Assembly: GCF_004146235.1 (NCBI RefSeq)
Contig: NZ_SELO01000019.1
Coordinates: 1 to 64,000, forward strand
Origin: Tropicimonas sp. IMCC6043
GTDB taxonomy: Bacteria > Pseudomonadota > Alphaproteobacteria > Rhodobacterales > Rhodobacteraceae
DNA: 64,000 nt
Reading direction: 5' to 3'
The position numbers and the translations under genes are program-made. A model generated the notes under the pieces. It had not been told where the DNA came from. It saw nothing but the letters and a program-made list of their open reading frames with translations, and did no database searches. Positions 52,992 through 62,440 of the stretch are shown here, in pieces. The stretch's first letter is position 1. Each line of letters opens with the position of its first letter.

Positions 52992-53057
52992 CGGCGCAGC
53001 GACCGGGCTTGACCGGTCCGGTCCGGCGTTTCTAGAAGGCGTCAGCGCCCGTCGACG

Positions 53058-53972
53058 TCACCCTGTGGCGCGGCCCTGCCCGTCGGGCGCGATCTGCGCA
53101 CGCACGCCGTTGGCCCAGAGCCGATAGAGGCCGGCGCGGTTTTCGGTACGCAGGAGGGTCAGGATCCGTTGCAGGTAGGGGCGATAGCTCCGACGGCGGC
53201 GGTAGAGGCGGAAGAACGTCGCGGCGTCGAGCCGTCCGTGACCAGCGGCGGAGAGCAGGAGGGCGAGCACGCCCATCCGCTCGAGATCACGCTCCGGCGC
53301 CGGCCCAAGGCGGCGGCAGCGCAGCAGGCTTTCCTCGGGGAGGTTGAAAAGGGCGGCGTGGATCGCATCGGCCGGAATTTCGGGATCGAAGATCAGGAAG
53401 ACCCGGCTGGCCGCCTCGAGCATTTCGGGAGCGTAGCCGTAGCGGCTGGTGAAGTCGGCCCGCCGCAGCGCGGGATAGCGGTGATCCCACCCGGCCCGGG
53501 CGGGATCGAGTGTCGCGAGCGGGCGCGCGAGCACGACGATGGCCCCGGGAGCCGCCACCGAGAAGGCCGCCGCCGCGTAGCCGCAGGGCCCGGCGCCGTA
53601 GAAGACGACCCGTCCGAACCCGTCGAAGAAGCCGCTGTCGACCAGTTCGTCGATATAGGCAAAGACCGCCTCGGTGCGGAAGAAGCTGTCGCCTTCGCAA
53701 TAGAGGCAGAGCTGCGACCAGCCTTCGCGCCCGGCGACCCGAAGCGCCTCCGGCAGGCCGACGCCATTTTCGCGCATCTCCGCGGCGGTTTCGAAGCTCA
53801 CCAGGAGTGTGTCGGCTTCTTCGTCGGTGAAGACGACACCGTGCCGCGCGTCGAGGACCCGGTGCATGCCGTGGATCTCGCCATGCGCGTCGAGCCGGAT
53901 CCGCCAGTCGGCGACCGTCTCCGCTGCAGTGCGCCGGTCGTCCGTTCGCGTCGGGGGGGAGGTCATCTCCAT
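53058..53972 (-). CDS. Conserved Rhodobacterales protein, function unresolved
   Basis: A 304-residue protein. Its core FFDGFGRVVFYGAGPCGYAA followed by AAFSVAAPGAIVVLARPLAT and ALRRADFTSRYGYAPEML identifies a family often labelled phosphoadenosine phosphosulfate reductase in Rhodobacterales. It lacks the cysteine motifs and the PP-loop of true CysH (compare the real cysH in this window). The G-x-G-x-x-G-like core rather suggests an alpha/beta-hydrolase-like or nucleotide-binding fold. I would not trust the reductase label. No signal peptide. Confidence 0.7.
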   Translation of the reverse strand: MEMTSPPTRTDDRRTAAETVADWRIRLDAHGEIHGMHRVLDARHGVVFTDEEADTLLVSFETAAEMRENGVGLPEALRVAGREGWSQLCLYCEGDSFFRTEAVFAYIDELVDSGFFDGFGRVVFYGAGPCGYAAAAFSVAAPGAIVVLARPLATLDPARAGWDHRYPALRRADFTSRYGYAPEMLEAASRVFLIFDPEIPADAIHAALFNLPEESLLRCRRLGPAPERDLERMGVLALLLSAAGHGRLDAATFFRLYRRRRSYRPYLQRILTLLRTENRAGLYRLWANGVRAQIAPDGQGRATG

Positions 53973-54456
53973 TTTCGTCGCTCTCTACGCTTCACTCTCA
54001 AATTCACCGTGTCGCTCGATGCCACGGCGAACGAGGATCGGGCTGCAATACATTCTGGCCAAAGCCGAAATCAACTCTATGTCCACGGGGAGCATATCAC
54101 GTCGCCTGTCGATTGGCGGGGAAAATTTTGCGGACCCGCCACGGTCCGCCGCGGGAACACACCGGAAACGCAGGAAATACCGTTCGCGAGCCGCGGCACG
54201 GCGCCGCGCGGTCCCGGCAGGACGGCTGTACCAGGCAGTCCGCTGCCCGATTCGCGAGGATCGATGACCGGAAGGATCGGATCGAAAGTTGTGGGAAGCG
54301 TTGCGGACAGTGACAAAGGAACAAGGCCGCATTTTTCGGCTGAAGACTCCGCACTCTCTGGGGAACCGCCGGCCTTGGACATTGATCCAGCCATTCTCGG
54401 TCATACTGCGGCTTGCTGACGCGTCGCAGCGTCCGGGACGAGAGAGGAGGAAGGCC
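53973..54456. other. Gene-poor stretch, left part
   Basis: About 480 bases with no supported gene. Short frames on both strands have low-complexity Pro/Arg/Ser-rich translations expected from GC-rich non-coding DNA. No terminator or RNA structure was recognised. Confidence 0.5.
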
Positions 54457-54561
54457 ATGTCGGTCATGTTCGATACCTTGCAGTCGGCAAACGTCGCTGG
54501 CCCGGGGTGCTCGGCTGGGTGCCGGGTGAATCTTGCCACGGGCAGCGCGTCATCCCTCTGA
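54457..54561 (+). CDS. Possible truncated small protein (DUF1640-like start)
   Basis: A GAGGAGGAAGG ribosome site precedes an ATG whose frame reads MSVMFDTLQSAN and then 22 more residues to a stop. The first residues resemble the start of DUF1640 coiled-coil proteins (M..FDTL..A..L), but the expected helix does not follow. It may be a decayed or frameshifted copy. Very tentative. Confidence 0.3.
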   Translation: MSVMFDTLQSANVAGPGCSAGCRVNLATGSASSL

Positions 54562-55400
54562 TCCTGCCTGTCAAACCGACCGGGGATTCGACCCAAATCG
54601 TGAATTTCGAAGGCAACTTGTGGCAGCACGTCGATCCGATGATAGCGGATGGTTGGGCCGATCTCGCGCTGCGGCGCGGCGGAACTTGATCGGCAAGATA
54701 CTGATTACCGTGAATCTTCACTTGGGAATGACGATTTCGCTGGCAATCGGCCTCGGTTCGGTGTTGAGGTTCGCGGAACGATCGCCGGGCCGCGACGACA
54801 TGCAGTGCATGTCATTCATGGCGCCCGGAATCGGTGTTTGTGTTTCTGGGGTGGTACTCGGGATCGGCAAGCGCGCACGGATATCCGCGCTGACACCTGC
54901 CTCATCGCGACATCCTCGGGACACCGGGACGCGCTGGCCTTGCCTGCCGGCCCCGGTGCCACGGCCTTTCCGGAAACCTGCGCCGATGCGATGACCATTG
55001 GCCGTCCCGATGGGTGTGCCGGTGACGAGACGGCGCCGGGTGAGATGCCCGGTCTGATATTCGGGGGGCGGCCGCCCTTTTCGGCGATATCCTGTCGGAA
55101 TTCAGGAAACGCCAGCCCGGCCGCCGCCGCGAAGCCAGGTCCAGGGAGGGGACACCCGGCCGGGGAGGCGATCTCGAGATCGCCGGCCCGGCCGGACGCT
55201 TTTCGGACCTCTCGTCCAGAAACTGTCCCTTTCGGGATCACGTGATTTCGACATGCCGCGCATCCAATCTCCGGAAACATTGCCACCGAAGGCACGCTCG
55301 GTTGCCACCTTTCCCGGGCTCCAATAGGATCTCGCCAGTTCCAACACCCCCGTAGCCACGCGCGGCCGCGCCCCGCGAGGACGGGCAGACAGGGTTTCAC
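54562..55400. other. Gene-poor stretch, right part
   Basis: About 840 bases upstream of arginase without a supported gene. Open frames at 54533-54994 and 54649-55245 lack ribosome sites and familiar motifs. The last 150 bases must contain the arginase promoter. The region might hold remnants of lost genes. Confidence 0.45.
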
Positions 55401-56330
55401 ATGCACAGGATCGTTCTGCTGGGCGCCCCGGTGGAGGAAGGCAGCGGGCGGCGCGGCTGCCGGATGGGGCCCGATGCCTATCGCACCGCCGGCATCGTCG
55501 AGGAACTGGAGGCGCTCGGTCATGAGGTCGAGGACCGCGGCAACGTCCTGCCTGCCGCGGCCTCCGACGCGGTGTCCGACACCAGCCGGCTCAAGGAACT
55601 GCAGACCGTCGCGGGCTGGACACGGTCGCTTTTCGTGGCCAGCCGGGAGTTGGCGCGCGGTCCGGCCTTTCCGATCTACCTCGGCGGCGACCACGCGCTC
55701 TCGCTCGGCACGGTGGCGGGACATGCTGCGGCGGCGACCGAGCAGGGCAGGCCGCTCTTCGTGCTCTGGCTCGACGCGCATGCCGATTTCAACACGTTCG
55801 AAACCACCGAGAGCGGCAATCTGCACGGAACGCCGCTCGCCTTCGCCTGCGGGCTTCCCGGGTTCGAGCCGCTTCTCGGGGAGCCAATTCCGGCGGTGGT
55901 CGATCCGGCCAATGTCTGCCTGCTCGGGCTTCGCTCAGTGGATCCGCGCGAGCGCGGGCTGGTTCGGGAGGCCGGCGTGGAGGCGCATGACATGCGCGCG
56001 ATCGACGAGCGCGGCATCTCGGCCCTGCTCGCGCCCTTCCTCGACCGCGTCGCGGCAGCGGAAGGGCTCCTACATGTGAGCCTCGATGTCGATTTCCTCG
56101 ATCCGGGCATTGCGCCGGCCGTAGGAACGACCGTTCCGGGCGGGGCGACGTTCCGCGAGGCGCACCTGGTGATGGAGCTCTTGCACGACGCAGGTTCGGT
56201 CAGCTCGCTCGATCTGGTGGAGCTGAACCCGTTTCTTGACGAGCGTGGCCGCACGGCGCGGCTAATGGTGGACCTGACAGCGAGTCTGTTCGGCCGGAAG
56301 GTGCTCGACCGGCCGACGCGGAGCTTCTGA
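55401..56330 (+). CDS. Arginase
   Basis: A 309-residue enzyme of the ureohydrolase family that splits arginine to ornithine and urea. The two-manganese site is visible as YLGGDHALS (about residue 96), LWLDAHADFNT (about 126), and VSLDVDFLDPGIAPAVGT (about 228), with SSLDLVELNP after it. The NLHGTPLAF loop (about 143) matches arginases rather than agmatinases. ATG at 55401 with AGGG upstream. No arginine genes adjoin it. Confidence 0.92.
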   Translation: MHRIVLLGAPVEEGSGRRGCRMGPDAYRTAGIVEELEALGHEVEDRGNVLPAAASDAVSDTSRLKELQTVAGWTRSLFVASRELARGPAFPIYLGGDHALSLGTVAGHAAAATEQGRPLFVLWLDAHADFNTFETTESGNLHGTPLAFACGLPGFEPLLGEPIPAVVDPANVCLLGLRSVDPRERGLVREAGVEAHDMRAIDERGISALLAPFLDRVAAAEGLLHVSLDVDFLDPGIAPAVGTTVPGGATFREAHLVMELLHDAGSVSSLDLVELNPFLDERGRTARLMVDLTASLFGRKVLDRPTRSF

Positions 56331-56384
56331 GCGGCACCCGGCAGGGTGAAGCGTTTGCAGCGTCGTTGCACATGGCGCGCGGGC

Positions 56385-57080
56385 TCAACCCTGACGCGCG
56401 AGGACTAGAATGTGGTTGTTCGCGGGCATCGCGTGGCGCGCTTCGGCACGCAGCCCGTGGGCACGGCCGAGCGCCTCGATATGGGCCATGTCACGAAGGC
56501 CCCAGTCGGGATCGTCCGCGCGCAGATCCGCGTCGAACTGGCGGTTGCCTTCGCCGAAAAATTCCGTGCCATCGCGAAACGGGCCATAGAGAAAGAGGCG
56601 GCCACCCTCGGACAGTGCCTTGCCAGCGCCGGCCAGGAGGCCCTCGGTCACTTCCCAGGGCGAGATATGGGTGACATTGCCGGCGTAGATGCCGGCGAGC
56701 GGGCGCAACGCCTGGATCGCCGGCGTTTCGGCCCAGTCCTCCGTGGCGTCGAGCGTCACCGGTGGCGGCCCCGCGATGCCGAGCGCGGCCTGCCAGGCGG
56801 CAATTGACTCCAGATGCTCCGTGAAAGGATCGGAGGCGATCCAGGTCAGTGTCGGGAAGGCAAGCGTGAAGGCAGCGGCATGCTGGCCAGTGCCCGAGCC
56901 GATCTCGAGGATGTTTCCGGTCCGCCCCAGCAAATAGGCACTCAGCACCGCGATGATCGGCGGTGCGTTTCGTTCGAATGTCGGAGAGTGCAGGCGGTGG
57001 TCACCGGCAAGGCCATGATCTTTTCGCGTGAAGCGGGCGATATGGCGTTTGCCGGTTCCGGGTTCCGTCACCCGGCGCAC
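56385..57080 (-). CDS. DUF938 SAM-dependent methyltransferase-like protein
   Basis: A 231-residue protein of the DUF938 family: FERNAPPIIAVLSAYL, then the SAM-binding glycine loop ILEIGSGTGQHAAAF near residue 58, and IYAGNVTHISPWEVTEGL followed by LFLYGPFRDG. The substrate is unknown. It starts with GTG at 57080 or 57071; neither has a strong ribosome site. It follows infC after a terminator and is probably transcribed separately. Confidence 0.87.
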   Translation of the reverse strand: MRRVTEPGTGKRHIARFTRKDHGLAGDHRLHSPTFERNAPPIIAVLSAYLLGRTGNILEIGSGTGQHAAAFTLAFPTLTWIASDPFTEHLESIAAWQAALGIAGPPPVTLDATEDWAETPAIQALRPLAGIYAGNVTHISPWEVTEGLLAGAGKALSEGGRLFLYGPFRDGTEFFGEGNRQFDADLRADDPDWGLRDMAHIEALGRAHGLRAEARHAMPANNHILVLARQG

Positions 57081-57145
57081 GGGCAGACCACCATGACGAT
57101 CTGTCGGTCCTCCCCGGACAGAGCTCGCACCCCGCGCACCCCAAA

Positions 57146-57167
57146 GGCGACTGCCGTGGCAGTCGCC
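57146..57167 (-). terminator. Terminator of infC
   Basis: GGCGACTGCC and GGCAGTCGCC form a 10 bp perfect stem with a tiny loop, 38 bp after the infC stop. On the minus strand it is followed by TTTGGGG, a short T-run. Confidence 0.65.
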
Positions 57168-57204
57168 GGGTGTTGGCTGACGGAGAACGCCAGGCGCGGA
57201 ACGA

Positions 57205-57750
57205 TCACTTGGTAAGCGGGCCGATCATCATGACCATCTGCCGACCCTCCATCTTGGGCATGTTCTCGACCTTGCCCAATTCCTTGATATCTTCGGCGAC
57301 CCGCTCGAGGAGGTCACGGCCGAGATTCTGGTGCGCCATCTCGCGTCCGCGGAAGCGGAGCGTGACCTTCACCTTGTCGCCGTTCTCGAGGAAACGGGTC
57401 ACGTTGCGCATCTTGACGTCGTAGTCATGAACATCGGTGTTGGGGCGGAACTTCACCTCCTTCACCTCGATCGTCTTCTGCTTCTTGCGCGCCTCGGACT
57501 CGCGCTTCTGTGTCTCGTATTTGTATTTGCCGAAATCCATGATCTTGCAGACCGGCGGAGTCGCGTTCGGCGAGATCTCGACCAGGTCGAGGCCGACCTG
57601 TTCTGCGAGTTCCATGGCTCTGGCCGGAGAAACCACGCCGACATTCTGGCCTTCGGGGCCGATGAGGCGGATTTCGTTGGCCCGGATGCGTCCGTTCACG
57701 CGGGGGCCGGTGTCGCGCGTGGGAGGCGCGTTGTGGGGTCTGCGGGCTAT
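57205..57750 (-). CDS. infC: Translation initiation factor IF-3
   Basis: A 181-residue IF-3. The start is an ATA at 57750, seven bases after AAGGACG: translation from it gives [20 protein letters not shown] followed by IRANEIRLI, the normal alphaproteobacterial N-terminus. No ATG or GTG lies in that position; a GTG at 57699 would cut off the N-terminal part. Rare starts (AUU, AUA) are a known feature of infC because IF-3 itself rejects them, giving autoregulation. The N- and C-domains are complete (ending [10 protein letters not shown]). Confidence 0.96.
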   Translation of the reverse strand: MARRPHNAPPTRDTGPRVNGRIRANEIRLIGPEGQNVGVVSPARAMELAEQVGLDLVEISPNATPPVCKIMDFGKYKYETQKRESEARKKQKTIEVKEVKFRPNTDVHDYDVKMRNVTRFLENGDKVKVTLRFRGREMAHQNLGRDLLERVAEDIKELGKVENMPKMEGRQMVMMIGPLTK

Positions 57751-58008
57751 GACAAGCGTCCTTTCTGTCGTTTCGAAAAAAGTGCGCGGAAAATAGCCGT
57801 CTATGCGAAGTCTTTCAAGGTATCACGAGGGGAAATCGCCGATTGGCGCGCCGTCTGCGGGAAACCGCCGTTGCCGTTTCGGCGCGATTTCCAAGTGCCC
57901 GGCGCAGAACTCCGCCGTGACCCGAATGCCGCGACACGGGCGCAGCCCGTGCGTGTCCACGTGCCGGCGTGCCGGGCGCGCGGATATTTCAGCTCCGGAC
58001 TTGGACAG
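57751..58008. other. infC leader and intergenic region
   Basis: 258 bases between amylosucrase and infC, both on the minus strand. A tight hairpin CACGGGC-GCA-GCCCGTG (57935-57951) may end the amylosucrase transcript. The infC promoter should lie on its left side, but no clear hexamers were identified. Confidence 0.45.
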
Positions 58009-59919
<1,911 letters not shown>

Positions 59920-60129
59920 CGGGCGGCTCGTCTTCAATGTCCGGAGTCGTGTGTGCACCGTTTCTAGCGATGCTCCGGACGGACCGAAAGGGATGTCGCG
60001 CAGGCGGAAGCATGCTTCTGCCGAAACCGGCCGCAACCGAACACGCGCATGGGTCCGGGCACGAGGGTGTGGCATGATGGAGAGGTCGCACTCGAAAGCG
60101 ACTCAATCTCCAGTCAGGGAGTTGGACGG

Positions 60130-60261
60130 ATGAACAAGTGGATCGGAGTGGCAGTTGCCGTGGTGGTCGTGTTGGGCGCCTATTTCCTCTTCAGCGGCGG
60201 TGGGTCGGAGGAGGCCACCGAAACGCCGCCCGCAGCGTCCAGCGAGGGCGCTTCTCAGTAG
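60130..60261 (+). CDS. Small single-helix membrane protein
   Basis: A 43-residue protein MNKWIGVAVAVVVVLGAYFL followed by FSGGG and an acidic, Ala/Ser-rich tail. One helix spans the membrane with the tail probably outside. GGGAG precedes the ATG. It is transcribed towards the fpr gene. Function unknown; its size and composition resemble small membrane proteins found in many Rhodobacterales genomes. Confidence 0.6.
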   Translation: MNKWIGVAVAVVVVLGAYFLFSGGGSEEATETPPAASSEGASQ

Positions 60262-60352
60262 CCCGGCGCGACATCACTTCCGGGAGGTCTGTCGGGAAAG
60301 ATGGTCGCGCCGGTGCGGTGCGGCGTCTCGGCAGATCCTCCGGGAGCCGGCG

Positions 60353-61204
60353 TCAGTCCACGAAGGCCTTCTCGACGACATATTCGCGCGGTTCGGAATT
60401 GGCGCCCTCGCTAAGGCCGTATTCCTCCAGCATGTCCTTCAGCTCGAGGTTGAAGGCGAGGTTGCCGCAGACCATGGCGCGGTCGGTTTCGGGGGCGAGC
60501 GGTTCGACGCCCAAGTCGCGGAAGACATCGCCGGACCGCATCAGGTCGGTGATGCGGCCCATCTTCGGGCTCTCCTCGCGGGTGGTGGTCGGGTAGTAGC
60601 GCAGCTTCTCGTGGAACCCCTCGCCGATCAGCTCGGCCAGCAGTTCGTCCTTGCGGATCTCCTCGATGAGTTCCGCGCCATAGGCCAGCTCGCCGACCTC
60701 TCGGCAGGTGTGGGTTATGATGACCTCGTCATAGTCCTCGTAGGTCTGCGGATCGCGCAGCAGCGAGGCGAAGGGCGCAAAGCCGGTGCCGGTCGCGAAG
60801 AACCAGATCCGCTTGCCGGGCAGCAGCGCGTCGTGAACCAGCGTGCCGACGGGCTTGGGGCGCAGGATGATCTCGTCGCCCGGCTGGATGAGCTGCAGCT
60901 TCGATGTCAGCGGTCCGTTCGGGACCTTGATCGAATAGAATTCCAGTTCCTCATCCCAGGCGGGCGAAGCGATGGAATAGGCGCGCAGGATCGGCTTGGC
61001 CTTGCCGGTCTTCGGGTCCGGCTCTCCCATCAGCCCGATCATCACGAACTCGCCGGACCGGAAGCGCAGGGAACGCGGCCGGGTGCAGCGGAAGTGGAAC
61101 AGGCGGTCCGTCCAGTGCTTGACGAATGTCACCTTCTGCGCGTCGGGCAGGGTTGGAACGGCCTTGATGGCTTCGGAGTCTGTCACGGGTCTCAGCTCGG
61201 TCAT
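60353..61204 (-). CDS. fpr: Ferredoxin-NADP(+) reductase
   Basis: A 283-residue flavoenzyme with the FAD-binding RAYSIASPAWDE near residue 92, the NADP-binding FFATGTGFAPFASLLRD near residue 140, and the C-terminal MVCGN motif, ending in the family's aromatic-free tail (YVVEKAFVD). It exchanges electrons between NADPH and ferredoxin or flavodoxin. It lies just downstream of the sulfate reduction genes in the same direction, fitting a role in supplying reductant to sulfite reductase. Confidence 0.93.
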   Translation of the reverse strand: MTELRPVTDSEAIKAVPTLPDAQKVTFVKHWTDRLFHFRCTRPRSLRFRSGEFVMIGLMGEPDPKTGKAKPILRAYSIASPAWDEELEFYSIKVPNGPLTSKLQLIQPGDEIILRPKPVGTLVHDALLPGKRIWFFATGTGFAPFASLLRDPQTYEDYDEVIITHTCREVGELAYGAELIEEIRKDELLAELIGEGFHEKLRYYPTTTREESPKMGRITDLMRSGDVFRDLGVEPLAPETDRAMVCGNLAFNLELKDMLEEYGLSEGANSEPREYVVEKAFVD

Positions 61205-61282
61205 GCGGTCACTGGTGCGGCGCCCCTTCGGGAACCGTTCCTTTCGTGTATGCGGGGTGTTGAATATCTGTAAAGGGGCGGG

Positions 61283-61690
61283 TCAGCCGGCGAGGCGCGA
61301 CCGATAGTCGTGCTCGCGCCAGTCGGCGCGGGCCCGCCACTGGTCCTCGGGCTGGCGGGCGGCGAGGCTTTCGTCGATCTCGACCTCGTCGAATCCCGAG
61401 CGGCGGGCCATCGCGTATTGGTCGGCGAGGACATGGCCGCGGGCGCGCAGCCGGCCGCCATAGCCGGCCCGGCGCAGGGCGCGGGCGATCGAGAAGCCGC
61501 GGCCATCGGCGAAGCTCGGGAAGTCTACGCGGATCATCTCTATGCCGTCGAAGCCTGCAAGCGTCGCGGTGTCGAAATCCGACGGCAGGTCGAGCGCGCG
61601 GGCGCCGTCCGAGTCCTCGGGCGCCGCGAAGGGGGCGTGGAAATCCTCGGACGCGAAGCCCTGGTCTTTGACGATGGTGGTCATGGACAT
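61283..61690 (-). CDS. DUF934 protein of the sulfate reduction operon
   Basis: A 135-residue protein with the DUF934 signature DFDTATLAGFDGIEMIRVDF then FPSFADGRGFSIARALRRAG and VLADQYAMARRSGFDEVEID. The family accompanies cysI and cysH in many proteobacteria and may help electron delivery to sulfite reductase, but no activity is proven. It begins 9 bp after cysH; ATGs at 61690 and 61684 are both possible. Confidence 0.88.
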   Translation of the reverse strand: MSMTTIVKDQGFASEDFHAPFAAPEDSDGARALDLPSDFDTATLAGFDGIEMIRVDFPSFADGRGFSIARALRRAGYGGRLRARGHVLADQYAMARRSGFDEVEIDESLAARQPEDQWRARADWREHDYRSRLAG

Positions 61691-61699
61691 GTCCTCTTC

Positions 61700-62440
61700 T
61701 CAGGCCGCGGCGCCGCGCACCATCCGTCCGTCGACGAAATGGATGCCGCATTCGACCTTGTCCCGGCCGCGCCAGCGGCCCGCACGCGGGTCCTCGCCCT
61801 CTGCGACTGGCGAGGTGCAGGGCGCACAACCGATCGACGGGTAGCCCTTGGCGACCAGCGGGTGGCGGGGCAGGTCGTGAGTGGCGATGTAGTCGGCGAT
61901 CTCCTCGCCGGTCCAGTCGGCCATCGGGTTGATCTTGAGCTTGCCCGCATCCTCCTCGACCAGCGGCAGCCGTGCGCGGGTGCCCGACTGGAAGCGCTTC
62001 CGGCCGGAGATCCAGCCGTCGAACGGCGCGAGCGCACGGGCCAGCGGTTCGGTCTTGCGAAGATCGCAGCAGGCATCGGGGTCGCTCAGGTGCAGGGCGT
62101 TGGCCGGGTCGCGCTGCGCCAGATGCATCGCGCGGGCACGGATCACGCGGATGCCGGTGAGCCCGAGCGCCTGCGCCACGTCTCGCTGGTAGTCGAGTGT
62201 CTCGGGGAACAGCATTTGCGTGTCGATGAAGAGCACGGGCGTCGCCGGCGCGACCAGTGACAAGAGATGCAACAGCACGACCGAGTCCGCGCCGAAGGAC
62301 GAGACCATGGCGGTCCGGCCGGTCAACGGATGCGCCAGCGCCGCCGCAAGACGCTCGGCGCCGGACAGCCCGTCGAGGGCGCTTGTCAAGATCTCCGCAC
62401 GATTGGCGGGGACGGCAGGGATCCGGGTGTCAGGCTGCAT
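61700..62440 (-). CDS. cysH: Adenylyl-sulfate (APS) reductase CysH
   Basis: A 246-residue reductase of the PAPS/APS reductase family. The PP-loop region reads MVSSFGADSVVLLHLLSLV, and the paired cysteines ACCDLRK and CAPC form the 4Fe-4S site that marks APS-type assimilatory enzymes. It ends with GRMVRGAAA after the ECGIHF active-site cysteine. The ATG at 62440 has GGAGA upstream and overlaps cysI by 11 bp; another ATG at 62461 is possible. Confidence 0.93.
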   Translation of the reverse strand: MQPDTRIPAVPANRAEILTSALDGLSGAERLAAALAHPLTGRTAMVSSFGADSVVLLHLLSLVAPATPVLFIDTQMLFPETLDYQRDVAQALGLTGIRVIRARAMHLAQRDPANALHLSDPDACCDLRKTEPLARALAPFDGWISGRKRFQSGTRARLPLVEEDAGKLKINPMADWTGEEIADYIATHDLPRHPLVAKGYPSIGCAPCTSPVAEGEDPRAGRWRGRDKVECGIHFVDGRMVRGAAA

